Assembly (NCBI RefSeq): GCF_009901585.1
Contig: NZ_WXYO01000005.1
Coordinates: 496,001 to 560,000 of the forward strand
Direction of reading: 5' to 3'
Source: Poritiphilus flavus
Lineage (GTDB): Bacteria; Bacteroidota; Bacteroidia; Flavobacteriales; Flavobacteriaceae
Length of the DNA: 64,000 nt
The position numbers were made by a program, and so were the translations under genes. This document shows, in pieces, positions 55,726-64,000 of the stretch. The notes under the pieces were generated by a model. The model saw only the letters and a list, made by a program, of their open reading frames with translations, made no database searches and had not been told where the DNA came from. Position 1 is the first letter of the stretch, and every line of letters starts with the position of its first letter.

Positions 55726-56844
55726 ATGCCCATTCATTCCAAAAGTGCCATTGCAAAGGGAGACGGCGATTTTATTATAGACGACGTAAGGGTTGCGGAT
55801 CCAGAAGGAGATGAGGTTGTTGTTCGGATGAAAGCCGCCGGGCTTTGTCATACGGATTACGATTCTTTGTCCTGGGGAAAACCCATCATCATGGGGCATG
55901 AGGGTGCCGGGATTGTAGAAAAACTGGGTCCTGATGTCAGCGGACTTGACGTAGGAGATCAGGTGATCCTCAACTGGGCAACCCCCTGCCTGAATTGTTT
56001 CCAGTGCCAGGAGGGCAATCAGCACCTTTGCGAACAAAATTCCCCCGTGGTTGCCGGAGCTAACGGTTACACCCCGGGGCATGCCAGGCTGGATGGATCC
56101 GTCTGGAAAGGAAAACCCATTGAAAGATCATTTAACATAGGTACGCTGAGTGAATATACCTTGGTTAAGCGCTCCGCTTTGGTTAAAGTAGATGAAGCAG
56201 ATCTGAATTTCTCCGCGGCGAGTATTGTCAGTTGTGGGGTGATGACGGGTTATGGTTCGGTGGTACATGCGGCAAAGCTTGAATCAGGATCATCCGCCGT
56301 AATCCTGGGATGTGGTGGTGTTGGGTTGAATGTCATACAGGCCGCGAGGATTTCGGGAGCGGGAATGATCATAGCTGTCGACATCAATCCTGAAAAGCTC
56401 AAAATGGCGAAACAATTTGGAGCCACACATACTATTTTGGCCGATAAAGCAGACAAACAGCTAGAGGTTGCGGCTAATAAAGTGAAGTCTTTATGCGATG
56501 GCAGAGGCGCGGACTACGCTTTTGAATGTACGGCCATCCCGGCACTAGGAGCTGCACCCCTGGCGATGATACGGAATGCAGGTACAGCGGTACAGGTAAG
56601 CGGCATAGAAGAGGAGATCATAGTAGATATGCGATTGTTTGAATGGGATAAGATCTACATCAACCCCTTGTATGGGCAGTGTCGTCCCCAAACAGATTTT
56701 CCTAAGCTCATCAGGCTTTACAAAAAAGGGTCTCTCTTATTGGACGAAATGATTACCCGTGAATATCCCCTGGATAAGCTTTCAAATGCCTTCGACGACC
56801 TGCTGAATGGTAAAAATGCCAAAGGGGTAATTGTTTTTGATTAA
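55726..56844 (+). CDS. Zinc-dependent alcohol dehydrogenase, class III-like
   Basis: A 372-residue medium-chain dehydrogenase. Catalytic zinc residues are visible in GLCHTD (Cys), GHEGAGIV (His-Glu) and SCGVMTGYG (Cys), and the structural zinc lobe is PCLNCFQCQEGNQHLCE (four Cys). The Rossmann motif is GCGGVGLN. The SCGVMTGYG form and final YPLDKLSNAF-type end are like class III (thiol-adduct/formaldehyde) dehydrogenases. ATG at 55726 is used; a longer TTG reading exists. The esterase D-like gene 47 bases later fits a formaldehyde pathway. Confidence 0.9.
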   Translation: MPIHSKSAIAKGDGDFIIDDVRVADPEGDEVVVRMKAAGLCHTDYDSLSWGKPIIMGHEGAGIVEKLGPDVSGLDVGDQVILNWATPCLNCFQCQEGNQHLCEQNSPVVAGANGYTPGHARLDGSVWKGKPIERSFNIGTLSEYTLVKRSALVKVDEADLNFSAASIVSCGVMTGYGSVVHAAKLESGSSAVILGCGGVGLNVIQAARISGAGMIIAVDINPEKLKMAKQFGATHTILADKADKQLEVAANKVKSLCDGRGADYAFECTAIPALGAAPLAMIRNAGTAVQVSGIEEEIIVDMRLFEWDKIYINPLYGQCRPQTDFPKLIRLYKKGSLLLDEMITREYPLDKLSNAFDDLLNGKNAKGVIVFD

Positions 56845-56891
56845 ATAAAACTTCAAAGGTGAGTTAAAATTATATACTAAAATCTGTCAAA

Positions 56892-57695
56892 TTGAGCAGC
56901 TTCCATACCATACAACTTTCGGATCCAATTTTTGAAAATGACGGCCTGCGCTTCCTAACGGTAAAATCTAAGAAACTAAAAGGCAGGGGTGATATTTGTT
57001 TTTATGTGCCCGATGTCCCTGAGGCCGTCACGAACTTGCCTATTTATATATTGCTTCACGGAGTATATGGCAGTGCCTGGGCCTGGGCCCTAAAAGGAGG
57101 TGCTCATCATACGGCAAAAAAACTAGTTGCTGAAGCTCAAATATGCCCTGCTATAATTGCCATGCCCTCAGACGGGCTTTGGGGAGACGGATCAGGATAT
57201 ATCAGGCATTCGGAAAAGGACTTCGGTGAATGGATAGTGTCCGAAGTTCCCCTGGCGATCAGGGAGAACTGCCCTTATGCCGGCCCGGATTCCCCACTTT
57301 GTATTGGCGGACTGTCTATGGGTGGCTTTGGCGCCCTGAGGCTGGGTGCGCTGTATTCAAATAAGTTCAAGGCAATATCTGCCCATAGCGCCATAACCCG
57401 TTTTGAGGAGATGAGCAGTTTTGTAGAAGAACCATTGGATGCCTACGCCCTGCAAGACGAAGTGATTGACGCCATTGATGCCATCCGGAAAAATCAGCAC
57501 CATCTCCCGCCAATCAGGTTCGACTGTGGTTTGGAAGATGATCTGCTTGAAGCTAACAGAACCCTTCACAATCAACTCTTGGAATTAGAAATAGATCATA
57601 TTTACGAGGAGTTCGATGGAGCACATGAATGGCCCTATTGGCAGAAACACCTGGAAAGCAGTCTGCGCTACTTTGATAAACACAGCAGTTCTTAG
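56892..57695 (+). CDS. Esterase D / S-formylglutathione hydrolase-like alpha/beta hydrolase
   Basis: A 267-residue cytoplasmic hydrolase of the esterase D superfamily. The nucleophile is Ser142 in GGLSMGGFG. The probable acid is in CGLEDDLL and the His in GAHEWPYW. An oxyanion-hole region IYILLHGVYGSAWAW is present. The start appears to be TTG at 56892 (MSSFHTIQL). With the class III-like dehydrogenase before it, a role in hydrolysing a formyl thioester is possible; a sugar acetyl-esterase is an alternative in this setting. Confidence 0.83.
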   Translation: MSSFHTIQLSDPIFENDGLRFLTVKSKKLKGRGDICFYVPDVPEAVTNLPIYILLHGVYGSAWAWALKGGAHHTAKKLVAEAQICPAIIAMPSDGLWGDGSGYIRHSEKDFGEWIVSEVPLAIRENCPYAGPDSPLCIGGLSMGGFGALRLGALYSNKFKAISAHSAITRFEEMSSFVEEPLDAYALQDEVIDAIDAIRKNQHHLPPIRFDCGLEDDLLEANRTLHNQLLELEIDHIYEEFDGAHEWPYWQKHLESSLRYFDKHSSS

Positions 57696-57887
57696 TTGCC
57701 CCCGGGCTATAAGACTTTGCCTCAACGAACAGGAATTCCTATCTTGGGATAGCCTGTGCTAAGTTGTCTGGCTGGAGGACTTACGCTTGGAGTGTAGTTT
57801 ATTATAAAGACAAGGTACGCATCAAAAATAATGGCCATCTATGCCACATCACACTCCAGGATCTTATCGGAATAATCAATTCAGATC

Positions 57888-59393
57888 ATGAAAAAGCTCT
57901 TTTTTCTCAGTGTATTAATAGTTCTAACGTCCTGTGCGGAACAAAAAGATCAGGAAGCTTCTAAGCCTAATATTGTTTTCATTTTTGCGGATGACATGAC
58001 CTATACAGCCATCCATGCTCTGGGAAACCAGGAAATTGCCACACCCAACCTGGACAAGCTGGTGAATACAGGGGCGACTTTTACCCACGCATACAATATG
58101 GGCGCCTGGAATGGGGCCGTCTGTGTAGCATCCAGAGCCATGATCATTTCCGGGAGAAGTGTCTGGGAAGCCAATGAATTCCGCCAGGAATGGTTGCAGG
58201 ACCGGAATTTGGATAAGACCTGGGGGAAGTTAATGGAGCAAGCAGGTTATGATACTTATATGACTGGCAAATGGCATGTGGATGCCCCACCAGAGAAAGT
58301 ATTCGGGCAGGTTGTTCACCCGCGTCCCGGGATGCCGCCGGATGCCTGGGAGCATCACCCCATGGTAGAAAAATTTAAAAGCATAGAAGGCACGGACAAG
58401 CACCCTTCCTCCGTTATGCCTGTGGGTTATAACAGGCCCCTGAGCGAGAAGGATAGCAGTTGGTCCCCAACAGATAAAAGTTTCGGAGGCTTTTGGGAGG
58501 GAGGTAAGCATTGGAGTGAGGTCCTCAGGGACGATGCGCTTCAGTTTATTTCTGAGGCCGCCGGAAGGGATAAGCCCTTTTTCATGTATCTGGCATTCAA
58601 TGCCCCACATGACCCCAGGCAGGCACCTCCGGAATACATAGCGATGTATAAGGCCGAAGAGCTTGATCTTCCTGAGAATTGGTTGCCGGAATACCCCTTT
58701 AAGGAAGCCATAGGAAACGGCCCAAAACTGCGGGATGAAGCCCTGGCGCCTTATCCGAGGACCGCCTATGCCCTTAAAAAACACAAGCAGGAGTACTATG
58801 CCATAATCACCCATTTAGATCAGCAGATTGGCGAGATCCTGAATGGTCTTGAGCAAAGTGGCAAAAAAGAAAATACCTATATCATCTTTACCGCGGACCA
58901 CGGTCTGGCATTGGGCAGGCATGGCCTGATGGGGAAGCAAAGCCTTTTTGATCACAGTATACGAGTACCGTTTCTGATTTCAGGCCCGGGCATACCCGCA
59001 GGGAAACAAATTGCGGAAGACATTTATTTGCAGGACGCCATGGCCACCTCCCTGGACCTGGCCGGCATAGAAAGGCCGGATTATCTGTATTTCCATAGCC
59101 TGATGGGCTTGATAAACGGAGAACAGCAGGGCAGTTCCTATGACGGTATTTACGGGGGTTATATAAACTTCCAAAGAATGATCCGGAAAGACGGATTTAA
59201 ATTGGTGGTTTACCCCAAGATCAACAAACTCTTGCTTTTTGACCTGAAAACCGATCCACAGGAAATGCGCGATCTCTCCGGGCAACCTCAATATAAATCA
59301 AAGGTAGATCTGCTCTTTAAGGAGCTTCGGCAAATGCAGCAAGAACTCAAGGATACTCTGGACCTTAGTGGGGTTTACGAGCCCGGCTCTTAG
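57888..59393 (+). CDS. Sulfatase family lipoprotein
   Basis: A 501-residue lipoprotein (lipobox LTSC, Cys16) of the alkaline-phosphatase-like sulfatase family. Metal-binding Asp35-Asp36 are in FADDMTY, and the second site is in FTADHGLALGRHGLMGKQ. The formylglycine motif is CVASR (Cys79-Arg83), the C-x-A-x-R variant of CxPxR. It is expected to hydrolyse sulfate esters of a glycan at the cell surface after maturation. It heads sulfatase - PSD1 - DUF1501. Confidence 0.92.
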   Translation: MKKLFFLSVLIVLTSCAEQKDQEASKPNIVFIFADDMTYTAIHALGNQEIATPNLDKLVNTGATFTHAYNMGAWNGAVCVASRAMIISGRSVWEANEFRQEWLQDRNLDKTWGKLMEQAGYDTYMTGKWHVDAPPEKVFGQVVHPRPGMPPDAWEHHPMVEKFKSIEGTDKHPSSVMPVGYNRPLSEKDSSWSPTDKSFGGFWEGGKHWSEVLRDDALQFISEAAGRDKPFFMYLAFNAPHDPRQAPPEYIAMYKAEELDLPENWLPEYPFKEAIGNGPKLRDEALAPYPRTAYALKKHKQEYYAIITHLDQQIGEILNGLEQSGKKENTYIIFTADHGLALGRHGLMGKQSLFDHSIRVPFLISGPGIPAGKQIAEDIYLQDAMATSLDLAGIERPDYLYFHSLMGLINGEQQGSSYDGIYGGYINFQRMIRKDGFKLVVYPKINKLLLFDLKTDPQEMRDLSGQPQYKSKVDLLFKELRQMQQELKDTLDLSGVYEPGS

Positions 59394-59533
59394 ATGCGAT
59401 CTTCTGCTTGCCGGGTATAACGCATTTGGGTTGGTGTTAAAAATTGAAATTGGCAAGGCAAATAGGTATCTTAGAGGTTGTTGTGAAAATCGTTTTAAAA
59501 ACAAATGCTAAGCAGTTCTATCGGGCAGCAAAT

Positions 59534-62500
59534 ATGAATAAACTCGCTTTCATACTTAGCCTCCTTGCAGGAATATTATTGTTCTCTTGCGGAGGACCTG
59601 AACTACCGCCAGGCGTGGAGGAAGCTTATGCCCAGCTTCCTGAGAATGTAGATTTTAATCAGCATATCAAGCCCGTGTTGTCCGACAAATGTTACATCTG
59701 CCACGGACCTGATGAAGCGGAAGTAAAAGCGGGTTTACAATTGCATCTCCAGGAACTTGCCTATGCTGAATTGGCTCAATCTCCCGGCAAGTATGCCATA
59801 AAGCCCGGGAATTTGAACAAAAGTGAAATTGTTCATAGGATCTTATCAGATGACCCCGAGATCCTTATGCCTTCACCGGATTCACATCTCTCCCTCTCGG
59901 ACCGGGAAAAAGCGCTGCTTATCAAGTGGATTGAACAGGGGGCGGAATACAAAGACCATTGGGCATTTACCCCTCCTGAAAAGCGTTCCATACCCGAAGT
60001 TGAGTCTGAGGCAAGCCTGGTTAACCCTATAGATCATTTTATTCTTTCGCGATTAGAAAGCGAGGGATTAGGCTTCTCTCAGGAGGCGGATAAAGAAACC
60101 TTGTTGAGGAGGGTTTCTTTTGATCTTACCGGTTTACCACCTTCCCTCGATGAAATTGAAGATTTCCTGAATGATGACTCTGAAAGCGCTTATGAAAAAG
60201 TGGTAGACCGTTTGCTGGCTTCTCCCCATTATGGAGAACAGCGGGCTGTGGATTGGTTGGATGTCTCCAGATATGCGGACACCCATGGTTATACTGTTGA
60301 TCGATACCGGGATGTATCTGCATGGAGAGACTGGGTGATAAGTTCATTTAACAGCAATATGCCCTACGACACCTTTTTGCAATGGCAATTGGCAGGTGAT
60401 ATGATGGAGGATCCCACTCATGAACAAATTCTTGCCACTACATTTAACAGGTTGCATCCGCAGAATATGGAAGGGGGTATTGTGGATGAGGAATTCAGGG
60501 TAGCCTATGTGTCTGACCGCACAGATGTTTTGGGAGAAGGTCTTATGGGAATTACCATGGCCTGTGCAAAATGCCACGATCACAAATACGATCCCATTTC
60601 GCAAAAGAACTACTACGAGCTTTATAGTTTTTTCAACAACGTAAACGAATCAGGACAGATCTCATGGGATTTTTCTATGCCGGTTCCTTCTCTTTTGCTC
60701 CCAACTAAAGAACAGGAGGATTTTCTGGCCTATATCAATAAGTTGGTTGATCAGGATGAGAATGCTTTAGAGCTGGCCCGTAAAGAAGATGAGAACCTGG
60801 CGAAAAAATGGCTTACAAACCAGGAGTATAAGAATATTGATCCGAAAGCTTTGCCGGAGAAACTTGTCATCCACTATGATTTTGACCAGTTCAAGTTATT
60901 CAACAAGCTCAACCCTGCACAGAAAGGACGTATGAGAACGCAGTTTACTGAGAATGAAAAGAGCCATTTTACCGAGGGATATAGTGGAAAAGGCTTGCAA
61001 ATGGATGGGGATGTATGGTTGGATCTGGATAAACTCGGGATCTATAGAAGGAACGAACCCTTCAGCATAGGCATTCGGATCTATGTTCCAAAAGACCTGG
61101 AAAACGGGGTCATTTTTCACAAGATGGTAGGTACGAGGCTTTACAACTATAGAGGATACCATCTCAATCTAAAGGACAATAAAATAGAAATGCTACTGGC
61201 CCATGTCTGGCCAGACAACGCTCTGGTGGAGGAAACCCTTGAAGACATTCCTAAAGAACAATGGGTGCAGTTAACCATGACCTACGATGGGTCTAGCCGG
61301 GCAGACGGATTGAAACTCTACTTGAATGGCGAGCCAATGAAGACCAGGGTGGTCATTGACAATCTATACAAGGACATTATTTTCAATGATTACGAAGGTA
61401 GTCCATTGGACAATCCCGAGGAACCCGGACTTCAGATCGGTGCCAGATGGCGTGGAAAAGGCATTGGTGGTGCCATTGTGGACGACCTGCTTGTCTTTCA
61501 AAAATCGCTATCCCCTACAGAGGTAATGCAGATTTCAGATCCTGGCGGCCTGTCCGGCATACTGAAAAAGCCCTATGAGGATCTCTCCGAAGATGAGCAA
61601 AAGGGACTCATGGAGTACTTTTGGTCCACCAGATCGCAGAAATTCAGAAAATCCATCGCATCCTTAAAAAAAACAAGGGGAGTCCAGGTAGACAGTATGG
61701 ACCGCGTTAAGGAGATTATGGTGATGAAAGAGATGGAAAAACCCAGGGAGTCCTTTGTCCTGGACCGCGGGCAATACGATGTTTATGGGGAACAGGTCTT
61801 CCCATCTACCCCAGAGCGGATCTTCGCTTTTCCGGATAGTTTGCCGAAGAATCGCCTTGGACTTGCCAAATGGCTGGTCTCTAAAGACCATCCACTCACG
61901 GCAAGGGTAGCCGTTAATAGATACTGGCAACGCATGTTTGGGACCGGGATCGTAAAGACTGCCGAAGATTTTGGGAACCAGGGAGAATTGCCCAGCCATC
62001 CGGAGTTGTTGGACTGGCTGGCGCTGGAATTCATGAATTCCGGATGGGATGTAAAAGCGCTTCACAAGCTGATGGTGATGTCGCGCACTTATCGACAATC
62101 GTCATTGAGTACTGAAGAACTATTAGAAAGAGATAAAGAAAATCGCCTTTTGGCCAGAGGACCTTCCAAGAGACTTTCCGGCGAGATGTTAAGGGATAAT
62201 GTTCTGGCGGCCTCCGGCCTTCTGAATAAAACCCTGGGAGGTGAAAGTGTACGACCCTATCAGCCTGAAGGGCTTTGGAAGATAAACGGAGCCGAATACG
62301 AGCAGGATAAGGGTGAAAACCTCTATAGGCGTAGCATGTACACCATTTGGAAACGATCCGTTCCACATCCGACCATTGCTACCTTTGACGCGCCTGATCG
62401 TTCTATTTGTACCGTAAGAAGACAGGAGACCAATACACCCTTACAGGCTTTAGTTCTCCTCAATGATCCTACCTATATCGAAGCTGCACGGGTTCTTGGG

Positions 62501-62776
62501 AAAAAAATGAGCGATTTCCAGCAAACTGAAGAAGGGATCGCAAAGGCATTTAAACTACTCACTGGAAGAGCGATACGTGCAGGGGAACAGGAGTTATTGT
62601 CGGAACTTCAAAAAGAAGAGTACGATAAGTTTAAGTCTAACCCCAGAAAGTCTCTGGGTTGGCTTAACAGCGGTGCCTTCCGTATTAGTGCTGGAGACGA
62701 CACCGCGCTGATTGCCGCTAACGCTGTGGTAGCCAGTGCCATAATGAATCTGGATGCGATGATCACCAAACGATAA
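59534..62776 (+). CDS. PSD1 / planctomycete-type cytochrome c domain lipoprotein
   Basis: A 1080-residue lipoprotein (lipobox LFSC, Cys19). The start is ATG at 59534 because the signal follows there; the longer frame is an upstream extension. Domains in order are a PSCyt1 cytochrome c with haem motif CYICH (53-57), DUF1549/PSCyt2 (about 155-360, VDWLDVSRYADTHGYTVDRYRD), a LamG/concanavalin-like insertion (about 460-690) and DUF1553/PSD1 (about 770-1060, RVAVNRYWQRMFGTG, LDWLALEF, LDAPDRSxCxxRR-like FDAPDRSICTVRRQET). The function is unknown; such proteins pair with DUF1501 and sulfatases. Confidence 0.93.
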   Translation: MNKLAFILSLLAGILLFSCGGPELPPGVEEAYAQLPENVDFNQHIKPVLSDKCYICHGPDEAEVKAGLQLHLQELAYAELAQSPGKYAIKPGNLNKSEIVHRILSDDPEILMPSPDSHLSLSDREKALLIKWIEQGAEYKDHWAFTPPEKRSIPEVESEASLVNPIDHFILSRLESEGLGFSQEADKETLLRRVSFDLTGLPPSLDEIEDFLNDDSESAYEKVVDRLLASPHYGEQRAVDWLDVSRYADTHGYTVDRYRDVSAWRDWVISSFNSNMPYDTFLQWQLAGDMMEDPTHEQILATTFNRLHPQNMEGGIVDEEFRVAYVSDRTDVLGEGLMGITMACAKCHDHKYDPISQKNYYELYSFFNNVNESGQISWDFSMPVPSLLLPTKEQEDFLAYINKLVDQDENALELARKEDENLAKKWLTNQEYKNIDPKALPEKLVIHYDFDQFKLFNKLNPAQKGRMRTQFTENEKSHFTEGYSGKGLQMDGDVWLDLDKLGIYRRNEPFSIGIRIYVPKDLENGVIFHKMVGTRLYNYRGYHLNLKDNKIEMLLAHVWPDNALVEETLEDIPKEQWVQLTMTYDGSSRADGLKLYLNGEPMKTRVVIDNLYKDIIFNDYEGSPLDNPEEPGLQIGARWRGKGIGGAIVDDLLVFQKSLSPTEVMQISDPGGLSGILKKPYEDLSEDEQKGLMEYFWSTRSQKFRKSIASLKKTRGVQVDSMDRVKEIMVMKEMEKPRESFVLDRGQYDVYGEQVFPSTPERIFAFPDSLPKNRLGLAKWLVSKDHPLTARVAVNRYWQRMFGTGIVKTAEDFGNQGELPSHPELLDWLALEFMNSGWDVKALHKLMVMSRTYRQSSLSTEELLERDKENRLLARGPSKRLSGEMLRDNVLAASGLLNKTLGGESVRPYQPEGLWKINGAEYEQDKGENLYRRSMYTIWKRSVPHPTIATFDAPDRSICTVRRQETNTPLQALVLLNDPTYIEAARVLGKKMSDFQQTEEGIAKAFKLLTGRAIRAGEQELLSELQKEEYDKFKSNPRKSLGWLNSGAFRISAGDDTALIAANAVVASAIMNLDAMITKR

Positions 62777-62785
62777 AAAATTGTT

Positions 62786-64000
62786 ATGTGCCATAATCAC
62801 GACATAATCAGATCCAACAATAAGGACTTACAGGAGGTAGAAAAGCAATGGGACAGAAGAAATTTCCTTACCAAGACCTCACTTGGGCTTGGGGCTTTGG
62901 CCTTGGGTTCCTTGTTGAAGACGGAAAAGGCTTTCGGAAGCTTAGGCGCCGATAGTTCCGGGACAGATTTACTGAATTCTGCTCTCAAAAACCGAATGGG
63001 CCTGCCGCACCACCTTCCAAGGGCCAAACGCATTGTATACCTCTTCCAAAGTGGAGGACCATCCCAGCTTGATATGTTTGACTACAAGCCAAAATTAAGG
63101 GAAATGTTCGGGCAGGACCTGCCGGAATCCGTAAGGCAGGGTCAACGCCTGACAGCCATGAGCGCAGATCAGACCGTTTTCCCTATAGCCCCTTCCATAA
63201 TGGACTTTAAGCAATATGGTGAGTCCCGGGCATGGGTCAGTGAATTGATGCCTTATACCGCGGAGATCGTAGATGAGCTGTGTTTCATCAAATCCATGCA
63301 GACGGATGCCATAAACCACGACCCTGCAATAACTTTCTTTCAAACCGGGAGCCAACTTCCGGGAAGGCCCTCTATAGGCGCCTGGCTGAGTTATGGTTTG
63401 GGTTCCGATAATGATAACCTTCCCACATTTATTACCTTGATAACCAAGGGCATGGGTGGTCAACCCCTCTATTCCAGATTATGGGGAAATGGCTTCCTTC
63501 CTACCGAACATCAGGGGGTGCAATTCCGTTCCGGAAAAGATCCCGTGCTCTATCTGTCCAATCCGGAAAACTATGACGGGACTGATCGGAGGAAGATGTT
63601 AGATTACCTGGCTAAACTTAACAGCTTGCAAAATGACGCTTATGGAGACCCGGAGATCAAGGCGAGGATGACTCAGTATGAAATGGCCTTTCGAATGCAA
63701 ACCTCCGTTCCTGAGGTTACGGACCTCTCGGATGAGCCGGACTATATATTCGACCTTTATGGAGAAGACAGCAGGGATCCCGGGACTTATGCGGCTAACT
63801 GCCTGATGGCAAGAAAACTTTTAGAGAAAGATGTGAAATTCGTACAGCTCTATCATCAGGGATGGGATCAGCATATTGGTTGCCCTGGTGGGGTCACGGC
63901 CCAATGCAAGCGAACTGATCAGGCGAATGCCGCCTTGATCAAAGACCTGAAACAACGGGGAATGCTGGAAGATACACTGGTTATCTGGGGAGGAGAATTT
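62786..64000 (+). CDS. DUF1501 domain protein, cut by the right edge
   Basis: The first 405 codons of a DUF1501 protein run off the right edge; the end is missing. It starts ten bases after the PSD1 stop. A Tat signal is visible (WDRRNFLTKTSLGLGALALGS, residues about 22-42), then the body RIVYLFQSGGPSQLDMFDYKP and DAINHDPAITFFQTGS and VKFVQLYHQGWDQHIG, all typical of DUF1501. Related to sulfatase-like folds; the function is unknown. Always found with PSD1 in such loci. Confidence 0.92.
   Translation, partial: MCHNHDIIRSNNKDLQEVEKQWDRRNFLTKTSLGLGALALGSLLKTEKAFGSLGADSSGTDLLNSALKNRMGLPHHLPRAKRIVYLFQSGGPSQLDMFDYKPKLREMFGQDLPESVRQGQRLTAMSADQTVFPIAPSIMDFKQYGESRAWVSELMPYTAEIVDELCFIKSMQTDAINHDPAITFFQTGSQLPGRPSIGAWLSYGLGSDNDNLPTFITLITKGMGGQPLYSRLWGNGFLPTEHQGVQFRSGKDPVLYLSNPENYDGTDRRKMLDYLAKLNSLQNDAYGDPEIKARMTQYEMAFRMQTSVPEVTDLSDEPDYIFDLYGEDSRDPGTYAANCLMARKLLEKDVKFVQLYHQGWDQHIGCPGGVTAQCKRTDQANAALIKDLKQRGMLEDTLVIWGGEF

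Overview
The window looks like a chromosome segment of a marine Flavobacteriaceae bacterium (Bacteroidota). The evidence is a complete gldKLMN gliding/type IX secretion cluster, a SusC-like TonB receptor with an N-terminal carboxypeptidase-like domain, many lipoproteins with an SxC or SC lipobox, start codons without Shine-Dalgarno sequences, and repeated TAnnTTTG promoter boxes of the Bacteroidota type. The genus cannot be fixed from the sequence alone. No rRNA, tRNA, CRISPR array, integrase or transposase was seen.

Layout. 1-4383 (minus) is the cell-shape operon mreB-mreC-mreD-mrdA-rodA, with rodA cut by the left edge. 4440-6597 holds purH and a GAF-domain methionine sulfoxide reductase-like gene. 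6740-12979 (plus) is a six-gene, Cys/His-rich cluster that looks like copper or soft-metal handling: a HYC_CC_PP protein, an HMA-MauE fusion, a TonB receptor, a secreted HMA protein, an outer-membrane barrel and a DUF3179 lipoprotein. 13069-20296 (minus) is a housekeeping block miaB - sigma-54 activator - lptE - unknown - secG - groES - groEL. 20458-21693 is a lone LVIVD-type lipoprotein.

21832-31467 (plus) runs topA - degenerate arginase-fold protein - gldK - gldL - gldM - gldN - FAD oxidoreductase. A DUF983 gene (minus), an ABC-F ATPase and a plant-type LRR protein follow. 35050-41318 (plus) is a MarR-regulated RND efflux operon with a perfect palindromic operator. 41351-45994 (minus) is a tightly overlapping four-gene module: ArnC/GtrB-like glycosyltransferase, formyltransferase, WecE/RffA-like aminotransferase and a polytopic membrane protein. 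It resembles an Arn pathway re-wired for an N-formylated amino sugar and is the best candidate here for an undescribed system.

46250-53199 carries single genes: a CPXCG protein, a membrane AraC regulator, an NTP/NDP-type transporter, a Tat-exported aldo/keto reductase, an MFS exporter, a bestrophin and an FMN-binding lipoprotein. 53581-55259 has two unknown exported proteins. 55726-64000 (plus) has a class III-like alcohol dehydrogenase, an esterase D-like hydrolase, a sulfatase, a PSD1/planctomycete-type cytochrome c lipoprotein and a DUF1501 protein cut by the right edge, probably for breakdown of a decorated glycan.

Two intergenic regions 37 kb apart contain degenerate tandem arrays with the same strict 8-base period. 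Two further sites share a dispersed 23-base palindromic repeat. The degenerate arginase is conserved in fold motifs but has lost metal ligands, and a long hairpin separates gldM from gldN.
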